A stretch of 64,000 bases of DNA from Rhinopomastus cyanomelas (lineage: Eukaryota > Chordata > Aves > Bucerotiformes > Rhinopomastidae), in NCBI GenBank assembly GCA_013400115.1, contig VXBP01007531.1, positions 188,260 to 252,259 of the forward strand, given 5' to 3'. Positions 37,001 to 49,000 of the stretch are shown here, piece by piece (within the stretch, counting starts at the first letter, position 1; every line of letters begins with the position of its first letter). The notes below the pieces were generated by a model. It ran no database searches and had not been told where the DNA came from. It was given only the letters and a program-made list of their open reading frames with translations. Made by a program: the position numbers and the translations under genes.

Positions 37001-40000
37001 TCAGCGGTTGAGAGGGACCTCAAAAGATCATCTAGTCCAACCCCCCTGCAGGATCACCTAGATTTGGTGCTTAAACTTGTCATGTCTTTTCCAAATGCAG
37101 TTTCCCTGATGTGATGATGCCATCTTACGCCCGGAACCCCTGGTCCTGTGTCTTCTTCATAGTGTATCTCTCTATTGAGCTGTACTTCATCATGAACTTG
37201 GTGAGTCCCCTGATGAGACACATAACCTCTCTGCCTAGCTTTGGAGCTCATTGCCCAGCAGAGTCTTCCCCATCTCCATTCCCAGGAGTGCTCCGTAATG
37301 GCCCAGGGCCCTTTGGCAGAGCACTTCTAGAAGTGGCAGCTTTGCTACAGATAGGAGTCTTTTAATGTTTAACCATGAGGAACTGAACTAAATCACAGGA
37401 AACAGAATGATCTGAGTATCTTTCAGCTTCTCTCACATTAATATCGTGCTTGGAGTGATGTACTCAGTTGTCTGAAATTTATTGTCCTTTTCTGTCTTAA
37501 TTATTGAACATAAAATGGCATTTTATTATCTGGGCTTGCCTGAAATACTTTGTAAATCAGTTTTAAGGGGATGGAATTATTAAGTATGGCACGATTTGAA
37601 GAGTGCTGGTAACTGCAGGATGAGAGCAGAGCTGCTGTGCTGCCTTTGCTTCTTGCGGCATCTAGAGCCAGGGCCAAGACCAGCTCAGGGGAGGATTTGA
37701 GTGGTGGAAAAGGGCTTGCCAGAGGACTTGAGTTGTTCTGGAAGCCAGGGTGAGTGATTTGATGCTTGTAGCATGCTTGGATTTCACTGCTGCTGTCCTA
37801 CAGAGAGGGTTAGCTTTGACATGTGTTTGCTAAAGCACCTGTGAAAGAGTGAGTCCACAGAAGAGCCCTCAAAACCTGCTTTCCAGGAGGAGATCAGGAT
37901 GTTTTCACCAACTTTTGAACACTGTTTTCTGTTGGCATGTGTGAGTTTTGGCTCTTAAAGCAACTAGCGAGTGTAAGTAGGCCAGAAACATCTAAACCTC
38001 TTCCAAAAAGTGGGCCAGTGTGTGTGCAGGGTGTTTGGAGATAATTTTGTGGGATCACATAGCGCCAACAGGCCCTCACTGACTTCATTCTGCCTCAATC
38101 AGTGCAGTGCTTAGTAAATTCCTGCAGCAGGCAGTGCCTTTCCTTGCCTCAGGACTGGATGCTCGAGGAATGAAAACCTGACTTTCTGCGCTGACTTCTC
38201 TCCGCAGCTTCTTGCTGTTGTGTTTGACACTTTCAATGACATTGAGAAGAGGAAGTTTAAGTCCTTGCTGCTGCACAAGCGCACGGCCATCCAGCACGCC
38301 TACCGCCTGCTGGTCACCAAGCAGGTACAGCTCCTCCTGCAGGAGCCATCAGGAGAGTTGGCACTGATGTTTTAGGAGCACAGATAGCCAGGAGTGTTTA
38401 AAAACTGTGTTCCAAAGAGATGATTTATGTCTGATTACTGTAAGCACAATCACCAAGGGTTGCTAGGTTGTTTTTTCATTTGTGTAATTTGTTCATACTT
38501 GCTTCTGGATCAATCTCAAAGGAGCCTGAGCCCCGCATGAGGTTACGGAATTTGTTCTGGAGTGCATGTGATCGTTCATTTCACTCTGATTCAACACAGC
38601 TCACTTGAGGATCTGCTTCTCAAGCACCAGTACTTGGTAAATGAGAGCAGAAGCAGAAGTAATTCACCTGCAACACCTCTCTATGGGAACAGAGCTTTGA
38701 TGTTTTGTTTAACTTGGGAACAGCAAGAGAAAGTAAGGCCCAGAAACAACTAACCCACTTCTATCATATTAGTTAGTGTTTAGGGTATGTAGCTGATAAT
38801 GTTAAAAAAGAGCCTGTAATGGGGTCTCTTAGGGTCTGTACTAATTTCCCAAGGAAAGTGGTTGAACTCTATTGCTTGGGGTGTCTGGTTGGACAATTTT
38901 CACATCATAGGGGCAACATTGTCTACATTTGCTGTAGGGGTGTATCACCACAAGAACTTTCTGGTTTCTGGGATAGGCTCAGTACGTTAAAATAGTAGTT
39001 TAGGGCCCTTTGGGGGCTCAGCTGTAAAACACCATCTTACGATCCTGCTTAAATCCAAAATGAGAATTCAGTGCATTGACCTAGGTGTGCTTCTGCCTGA
39101 TGTTGCTACTTGCTGACAACATTCTCTTGTTTCTAGAGGCCATCTGGAATTTCCTTCAAGCACTTTGAAGGGCTGTTGCGGTTTTACAAGCCTCGGATGT
39201 GTGCCAGAGAGCGCTATCTCACTTTTAAAGCACTGAATCAAAGCAATACTCCTTTAGTCAGGTAGGATGGTCTTCCTGCTGCACCTTGAGCAGGGAGGCT
39301 GCTTCACTCTCCTTTGGAGAGGACAGCTGGTTCTGTGGACATTGTCTGAGGTGTGAGAACAGGGTTATGAGATTGAAGAAGTTTGTCTGAGAAGCAGGGA
39401 GCTTCGAGGCGGGGAGACCATGAGGGCTGAGGTTGTTCTTGGGAGGTGATGGAGGTCCTGTGTGCCCTCTTGTGGATACAGAGCTCTGCTGGCAGGCACC
39501 AGGCAGCCTGCACTTCCCACCTTCCCTGCCAGAATGGAGGAGTAAGACATTGAGGAACAGCATCAGAGCCTGCAAGGATCATTTCTTCACACAGTGCAGC
39601 TTCACAGCTTAACAAGGTTTTGTTTTTTCCAGCAGCTGGCTGTGTCCCCCAGGGTTTTGTTAATTAAAATCTGATACTGCTGGTGCTTTCAGGACTGTCA
39701 TCCTCTGTGTTATGAAGCAGAGAATTGCCATTCTGGTGGATGGGTGCATCAAACTCCAGCCAGTGTGGAAGATGAGGGAATTAGAGCAGGAGCCCTTCCC
39801 TTCCTTTTCCTTTGTTCTGGCCACAGACAGGCTCAGAGAGAGTCTCCTTTCTCCTTGTAGTCAAGTGCCACAGAGAAATATTTGAAAGAACGCAGGAAGA
39901 AAGGCTGAGGTTTTAAATTTAGGCACCTAATGACACCAACAAGAGTCTGAAAAGTTCAGCATACTCATTTTCAGACTCCTGAAGCTGTTACAGGCCTGAC

Positions 40001-43000
40001 CCTGAGCACCAGACAGGCACTCATGTGTTATGAGTTTCTTTGCTTTCATGTCACTTTCCAGATTTTATTGTTACCTTAGAAGCAGGTGTACAAAGGTGTT
40101 GGGAAAGGACTGTACAAGTAATTAACACAGTCCAAGACCATTTCATGTAGAACAGTGCAATCTCTGTCCTTTGGAATTGGTTTTCTTAGCTTCAGGTCTT
40201 TCCTCTCAGCAGTAGAATTCTGGAGCTCGTAGAGCGCGAGCTTCCTTGGAGCGCTGTAGCACTACAGGTAGGCTTTGCACCTGCTCTGGCTATGGTCAGT
40301 CAGGAACTCTTGGCTCACTGGGGAAGAGGTCAGCTTTGAGTGTTACATAAGCTGTTGGGAATTGATAACTTTCGGGGACTCTGTACTGGTGATGCCTGAC
40401 ATGAACAATTAAGGATCTCATCACTGCCAAGGCTCTGATCAGATGCTTCTTTCTGTTTTGCAGTCTAAAGGATTTTTACAATTTCTATGAAGTTGTTGGC
40501 TTAAAATGGAAGGTGAGTATTTACTGGGTGGAGAAGAGGGGCACTGTGTGGATGGGAGAGCAGAGGAGGCTAGTGGTGAAAAAGAAGGTGGGTTAGAAAC
40601 AAAGGCAAATACAAATGAGGATAAGGTAGGTCTCTAGCACTGTGTGGTTTTTGTGTGAAGGTAGTGTTGACTGCTTCAGATCATGGCTGTTCTACTTCCA
40701 GGCAAAACGAAGTCGTGAGCACTGGTTTGATGACCTGCCGCGGACAGCGTTCCTTATTGTTAAAGGTAACAGTTTGTGTGTTCATGGCAGCACATGTTCA
40801 GGGAATAGGAACAGCTTTTTTTTACAGGGGCCTTCTCTTATGTCCTGATAAACAGTTGAGGGAAAGCCTAACAACCAACTCTCTGTATTCAGACCCTTCA
40901 AGGCCAAAGCCTTGTATTCAGGGTCTCCAAGAATGATTTCTGTCCTGGAAATGTGCCCCAGGCTCTGACCCAAACCCTAACTTCCTTAAAAGAGGAGACT
41001 TCTTGACAGAAGCTCTGTAGTGAACCAGACGATGACGAGGAGCTCTATTCCTTTCTCAGCAAAGAGACTGGCTGTGGATTTATGATTCCTGAATCCAGTA
41101 GAGTTCATATGATTTCTCCGTATCCCAGGCAGCAACTGACAGCAGTTGTTGTGGAGTGGGATTTGTGTTTTCACAGAAGCTGTCTGGCTTCCTAGTTCCC
41201 AAGATGTGGTTGGAAAGGGGAAAGGTCTGAAATCAGTATAATTCATCTTGGAAATGTGATTCATCTCGCATGCCCCAAATTCTCTGACTGACTGTAGCCA
41301 TCCAGAAATAAGGACTCAGCTGGAATCCTTTGCCAGTGTTGTGTGCTAGCAGGGAATGGTTAACACCATCTTGATCCAGATGCATCCTAGCTGCCATGGG
41401 ACTCCTACACAGCTCTGCTGATGCACACAACCCTCCCTGGCAGCATATGTGTTGTTCCAAGCATGGGCAGTGCTTCAGCAGCTGCTTTTGCCTCTGTCCA
41501 CGTAACTAGTACGCAGGAAAAAAAAAAATCTCAGGAGTTGTGGTTAGCAAGTTCATTGTTGCTAAAATTCTAGAGGAAATGTGAACTTGGTCCCAAGAAA
41601 TACAAGTTAATTATCTGCTAGTTTGCTTAGCCTCTGTGCTGAGCACAGGTATGTAAAGTATCTGTAAAGGAAAGGTGGAGGAATCCATGTGAGTGCTGTT
41701 AGAACTGTGTAAACATTTGTTTTGCCATATTTTCTGCCATGCAGGCATCAACATCTTGGTGAACTCCCATGTGTTCCAGTACACTATGTGTAAGTACACT
41801 ATGTGTAAGTAGGAGTGATGAGCTGGCTCTTGGCTAGGCTCCCTTGATCGCATGGGGCTGGTATGCTGTGTCTGCTTCAAGGGCTGAGCATGGTGGGACC
41901 TGGTCTTTGGTCTGAGCCAGGGCTCACATTCCAGTTGTAGAGTTTTGGCTGAGAGGGAGGCACCTGCACACTTGTATTGACTGCTGCTGTGGCTGGGACT
42001 CAGTTCTCACTGTGTCAGGTCTGCTCAGGTGGCTCATCGGTTCACTCCTTCACTCGTGGGGCTGATTCTTAGCAGTCAGGTTGTGTGTTTGGGCCGGTTC
42101 TTGGTGGTTAGCTTTCCCAGACCTTGAGGTTTTATCTTGCAGCTGAAGGATGCTGAGTGAGGAACTGCCTTGCCGGGCAGTCAGCTCCTGCTTATACTCA
42201 GGAAGGTACAAGTATCCTCCTTGCTGGGGTTAGTGCAGCCTGTGAGAATGATTCTGGGCTCCTTTTCTCTAGAGGAAGAGGAGTGCTTACTCCTGGTGGT
42301 ATTTACTGTGTCCTGGACAGTCTGTAATTTGGGGTTTTTTTTAATTTTTAAGGAGAAGGTTTTTGTAAATTGTGGTGCTAAACTAAAGGGTATGAGTTGG
42401 AATGAGGAGATTGAGTGTAAAGAAGTCCTGCACTTTATTCAGCATGGAAAAGAGGAGGCTCCAAGAAGACCTTACAGCAACCTTCCAGTACCTGAAAGGG
42501 GTCTAGCAGAAAGCTGGGGAAGGGCTTTTTACAAGAGTTTGTAGTGGTAGAATGAGGGGAAATGGCTTTAAGCTAGAAAAGGAGAGAATTAGATTAGCTG
42601 TTAGGAGGAAATACTTTACAGTGAGAGTGCTGAAGCACTGGAACAGGCTGCCCAGGTAGCTGCTCCATCCCTGGAAACGTTCAAGGCCAGGCTGGATGAG
42701 GCTCTGGGCACCCTGGTCTGGTGAAATGTGTCGCTGCCTGTGGAAGGGGGGGTTGAAACTAGATAATTTTAAGATCCCTTCCAACACAGACCATTCTGTG
42801 ATTCAGTTCTTGGGATTTGGATGCTGGGCAGCAGCAACAGCTCCAAGCCAACAGGGCTTTGTCCTGCAGTGTTGGAGACCCAGTGGTTCTCAAGATCTTG
42901 CTCCAGAACTAAGAGGAAGCTGAAATACACCAGTAATAATGTGGCACCATGTAAAATAATTGTGAATAAATAAAAATTATTTAGCATGATGCAGACAGTT

Positions 43001-46000
43001 GCTGTGGGTTAGTTTTGTTTCTTCTGAAGACAAAGGTACTGAATCTCTTGAAGGCCTGGAAAAAGTCCGGGTAGAAAACTCCCACATTTTAAATTCAATT
43101 TGCTGAATTGCAAACTATGACCTTGCCATTGTCCTATATTGTACTTCCTTTGTTGGCCTAACAAATTATTGTCCTCTGGTCTGGGAGTGGTTTTGCTATG
43201 GGTTTCTACTTTTTTTTCTAGATACTGTGGTGGCTGTGAATGGAATTTGGATTCTTGTTGAAACCTTCATGCTGCAAGGTAGGAAATGTGGCCGTTTATT
43301 TCTTGGTTGGGATGCTGGGGGATTGAAAGCAAGGAAGGCTTGAAATAAATGCTGCTTCTGTCTTGCAGGAGGGAATTTCTTCTCTAGAAATGTCCCATGG
43401 AGCTACATAGTCTTCCTCACAAGTAAGCTGATGCCTCCCAACAGAGCTGGGTCATTTCGTAAGGAGCTGGGAGGCGAATAGACATCTCTGTTCCTAGAAG
43501 ATTATTGTGCTTGAAGTTAAAGCTTAGCAACAGGTGTACAGACTCCCTCTAGGTATTGTCAGCATCACTCAGACCTGTGTGATCACTGTTACACAGCTCC
43601 AGGCAGCCTCTTACCTCTGGTGCAGCTCTCTGCAAAAGCTGCTGTTTTGCTCTTAAATCTGGATTCAGCCCCGAGAGCAGAATAACCTTGTTTGTTAGCT
43701 GCAGTGTGCACAGTGATAAGCTCCTCCAGAGCTTGCCATGGTTCTGTGTGGAGTTGTTCCTGTTGCTCTGTGCTTCCCGGACTCTTCCAGAAGGCATTAC
43801 CAGCTCCAGTCTGGTTTCTGCTGAGCAGGCTCTCAGCCACACAAAGCAAGGCAGGTCTCTTGGGCTGCCACATGCAAGGCCACGCCGATGAACTAGCAGA
43901 CAAGCTGAGTCTTTTCACTGGGTGTTGTCCTTTTCATAAATGTGTGCTATGGTCTTCCTTTTCCACCCAAGTATAAGCAATGACATCTTCACGTGAAGAA
44001 ACTCTTTCCTTCTCCTGACAGTCTCTCTTCTCAAGAGGAGAAGCGAAGTGTGGCTTCACTGAATCAAATAGTGTGTAAAACTGCAGCAGAAGGCTCTTTG
44101 GAGAATGTAGGAGAGTTGGTAACCTCTTACTTGACTGCTGAATAGCTCTAGTGCTTTCCTGACCATTAGTCTTGATGTAAAAGATTGAAAGCAGAGGAAC
44201 TCTGCGACACTTGTTTTCACAAGGATGTTGTCATCCAGCTCTTCTCTAAGTTTTTCTCTCCCTGATCCTTACGTTCTTGGAAGCTGTGAAGAGTTGGAGG
44301 TGACAAACAATGGTATCACCATATTGTTATGATGTTCTTGAATGTACAGCCCACAGGGTGGTGCCGGGACAGAGGATGAAACTAACTGGGTGTTCTTTGA
44401 AAGGATCTCTCTGTGCAGGTCAAGGCTAGGCAATGGAATGTGGATATGTCCCACTGAGACAGAAGGAAATGAACAGGCAGGACAGAATTCCCTACATTAC
44501 TGTCTGGCCTTTCTTACAGGACTGTGTGTCTCAACATTTACATTGTTAGCCAACTGTTTTGTAGACTGCTGTGGAGGGAAGCCACCATGAGTACAGGAAA
44601 AAGTGTTGGTTTGGAAGGAAAACATCCCTTTGCCATCTTACAGAGAATAGGAAAGATACGTGGGGGTCTGTTAAACCTCTGTTCAGAAGTCCTGTAACTT
44701 AAAGCACCATACACCTTTGCAGGCAAGACATGCGTAATCCGTCCTTGTGATACTACTGATTTCTAACCATGGCTGTCAACTTGTTTTACAGTCTATGGTG
44801 TGGAGCTGCTCCTGAAGACCACTGGACTGGGGCCTGTCGAGTACCTGTCCTCAGGCTGGAATCTGTACGTGTGCACTGGTATTTTTGAGAGAAGTGGTGA
44901 TGATGTTGAATTAGAAAGTCCAACACCTGACTTGAGTTTCTAGGCTGATTAATAAGGCCATCATCAGGGTGCTGTAGTTCTTCTGCCCTTGACATTGTAT
45001 GACTTGATAGGCTGGAGTAGCACCAAGCATCCCTTGTTGAATTAAACACTAGTAATAAATAATTCTCTGATTTTGTTGTATGGGTTTTTTTCTTTCCAGT
45101 TTTGACTTCTCAGTCACCCTGTTTGCATTCCTGGGGCTCATGGCACTGGCGTTTAACATGGAGCCATTCTACTTCATTGTGGTCTTGCGGCCGCTTCAGC
45201 TGCTGAGGTGAGACAAGACAACTTAGGGGGATGGGTACAGAGAGCAGGTGGGGAAGAAAACAGCCAGGCTTGTTTTCCATCAATCCACTTGGGGATCCAA
45301 CTCCTTACCAGGAGAGGGCAAGGATCGCTCTGTGGGTACGTGACCATGGCGAACAGGAATTGCGTGGAGTAATGAGATTAGCCAAAGTTATCAAAATGAA
45401 CGGTAACAAAAACTTGGGATGGGATATGAAACCCCATGCTTTGGAGCTTAAGCTGATCTCTAATAGAGATCAAGGGATTTACCAGGGGCAGATTATCCTA
45501 TGTCTGCCTTCGTGGGGTTCTTACACCTCCTCTAAATTGTCTGATGCTGTTCAGAGCAAAGCTCTTCTGTCAGGCTGAGAGTCTGAGCCAGTTTAATAAT
45601 TTCCATTGAATTACCAGAAATTACAGTTTTAAAAGGGTGCTGCTTTCTAGGGTGAAGTACAACCCTGCATCTCACACTTGAAGGAAGACTGTGCCCTGTA
45701 ACCTCTCTGCAGCTCAGTGAGATGGATGTGATTAACCCTTTCCCTTCGAGGCTGCTCCAAAGGTGCATTCACCTGCACAGAATGCTTTGAGGATCGGAGT
45801 GAGATAAGGCATTTGAGGCAAAAAGTTGTTTTGTTACACACGAGCCAATGTAATTTAGTTCTTCTCTGAGGATTTAAAGAACACTTTATGACACTCAAGG
45901 GAGGAGAAAAAAAAGAAATGTGTTCTCTGTTGCTCCCCTGCCAAAGCCTGTGTTTGGCAGCTGCTTTTCTCTGCAAAGGATGATGGAGTTGCCAGATCTG

Positions 46001-49000
46001 AAATTAGCAGGCACAATGCAGTTTTCTTTGATTAATTTTTATTGGGTCATGGGGGAAACATGGAAATGCTTCTGAGGAAAGGAGTAATGAATCCTGACCC
46101 TGTGCACGTGACTAGTTTAAGTTCTTGTGAGTTGGTTTGATATTTTTTGAAGATAGCTGTTTATGCACCATGCTGCGTAGAAAGACATAGGCTTTCCCTA
46201 GAGATTCCTCAGTCCTGGTGTTGTAAACATTCAGGTGGGACAGCAGGACGTTGTTAGAGCACCAGAGATGACCTCAGAAAGAGCAGATGCTATGGTTGGA
46301 TGTCAGGAAGCCTTATGGTTGGAGAACTGTGATTCTCTCTGTTTCCAGCGCCACTAGGGAAGTCGCAGTATGAAGGTAACTACACTTCTCCTGGCTTCTC
46401 CTTTCAGGTTATTTAAATTGAAGAAACGCTACAGAAATGTCCTGGACACTATGTTTGAGTTGTTCCCTCGGATGGCCAGGTACTAGCTGCTTCTTTCGGT
46501 GACAATGGGAAGAGAAGAGTGAAGGTTTTAGTGCAGGGGTCATGATAGAGACCTGTCAGACTTGCTCATGCTGTTTATGTTCTGATCTGTCAGCAGACTG
46601 TTATGATTCTTCAGCATGCTTGTTGAATTGTTCTCCTCCATCCCAGCTTTTGGTTAGAGGGGAAGCCCTTGTGGGGGGAACATGGGCATAAATACACTCA
46701 GCTCTGGGTGTTTCCTTGTCCTCTGGTCAGCCATTCACAGCATTATGGTGAATTGGTGGGATAGAAGTAGCTTGGTATTTCAGTGGGGCATCCTCAGACC
46801 TTATTCCCTTGAGCAGAGCACATTAGCTAGAGAACCCTGTTCTTGGCACAGTCCCTGCATCCAAGGACACAGAGAGGGCAGAAACAGTGCCTGTTTGTTA
46901 TTGAAGAAACTGTGGAGAGATGTTTGTTTACCAGAAAAAAGCAGACTGGGAGGGAGTCCAGGCTGCTCTTTAGTCTCTCTTCAGTGAGTGGCAAGCTCCT
47001 TGTCCAAGGACTCCTTGAATGAGCTCAGGCAAATAACTGCAGAGCCACAGTGGTGGGGAGGGTGGTCTGGGGTTTTCAGTACTGCTTCCCATCTACTGGA
47101 AATTCCTTCCAGAGCAACCAGCTTGTGACTTTGTGTTTCTCCGCCTTTGTGTTTCTCCGCCTTAGCAACTCTTTGGTAGCAAAGTGCTCTTTCTGTTTTT
47201 GCCTCCAGCCTGGGTTTAACCTTGTTGATCTTCTACTATTGCTTTGCCATCGTTGGCATGGAGTTCTTTGCTGGTGTGGTATACCCAAACTGCTGCAAGT
47301 GAGTACTGCAAATCCACCCACACTGTAGTGGTTCTGGTGGTCAGCCAACAGCGGTGAGCTCTGGCAGCCAGAAAATAGGTCTGATTGGGGTTTGGCAAGT
47401 AAGGCAATATGTTGTGAAAATCTCCACTTCTCTAGGTAACATTGGATGAGACAGCTTTTGTGTGGCATTGGGAAGGGGAGAGATGTCTCTGGTAGGGCTG
47501 GCTGGCTTTAATGAGCTCTGTAACTTGCCTCAGGTAGCTGCACTGGGAGGACTTCTTCATGATAGCAAAGCTGGAAAGTCTTGTAACATCTGCTCTGAAG
47601 TAAAGTTGGGGTTTCTATCTTGGTGATGCCAGAGTTGCGTGGCCAGATGTGTTACGTATTTAGGCCTCGCTTTGTGCCAAGTTAAATTTGCATGGTCTGC
47701 TAAGCTAAGCTGTTCTATGCCCTTTTCATCCTCAGTGATGGCAGCCTGCTTGGAAATGGCAAGCTTTAAGGGTGTGAGCCAAGGGCTCTAACTCAAACAC
47801 TCCGTTTCTCTTTTGTAACATTGAGTGAATGTTTAGAAAGACTCCACATGCTTGCTGAGCTTGTGCGGAGCTGTAATGTGGAGAAAGGCGAGTGTTGGCC
47901 AAGAGGTAGAAGCCACCACCCTGCTCACCACCTTCTGAGTGTTCTGGCATTTAAAAACCTTGAGAGTTTTCTTGCTTTTCCAGTTCTCTTCTTTCTTTGT
48001 CCTGGCTTCTCCCACCAGCACAAGCACGGTGGCAGATTCCTACCGCTGGGTGAATCACACAGTTGGCAACAAGACAGTTGTGGAAGAAGGTTATTACTAT
48101 CTCAACAACTTTGACAACATTTTGAACAGCTTTGGTAAGGGCGGTTTTGTCTATAGTAAGGACTATTCCTTAGTGCATCTGTGCTTGTGCAGAGCTTGGT
48201 GTCAGGACTGTGGCACTCATGTAAGCCCAAGGCTCTCCCACTGACCACTCAGTGTTAGGCTCTTTATGCCTGGAGAAGTCTGGCTAACTAATGATGCCAT
48301 GACTGTTCTGCAAGGCAAGCAGACATTTCTTAAAAGCCATTGTGAAGTCAGCAGATCTGTTCTGACTGTTTATCAGACCAGACTTCCAGAGATGGTTAAG
48401 AAAGCCATGAAGTCACTACCCTTCTAAAGAACTAGCAGTGGCTAATACATTTCTTTTAGTCTGCTGATAACAAATCATTTAAGTGTATTGGTTAGTCTCC
48501 ATGGTTTTTCATAATGTGTGAGCAGAGATGCTTCTCTCCTTGAGAATTCAGAGGTCTCCATGTTCTCTAGTCTGTTTCTGATTCTTAGTAGAAGTCTAGA
48601 TGAAGCTGTGCTCCTGGTTCTGTGGTTCTAACACCCTTTGTCTGAAGGAACTGCAGTGATGAGGGTCTGCATTCTCTCTCTGATTTGCTGGATGTATTGA
48701 GCCTTTAGTTCTTTGTCTAAGAATTTCTGTAAAATAGGTCACGATGGATAAAGCAATTGTCTGTGTTTTCCCTCCCACTTGTGTACAGTCACACTGTTTG
48801 AGCTGACAGTTGTCAATGACTGGTACATCATCATGGTGAGTAAACCTCTGCTACTTTGTGTGTGTGTAGACAGCAACGACTCTGCCAGATGAGCTGCATC
48901 TTCCACAGCACCACTGCTTTCTTCCTCTGGTGACTGGAGGTTGTCACCAAACACTGACCATTGTTGTTGCCGTACACTTTTTGGTCCTGATTGTTGGGTG

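Larger units (their letters stand above)
33963..41744 (+). other. TPCN1 introns 4-13 (summary)
   Basis: The introns between the exons listed for this interval contain one CR1 scrap (36992-37062). Nothing else is recognised in them, including the longer gaps 35617-36195, 37201-38207 and 39262-40463. Confidence 0.5.
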
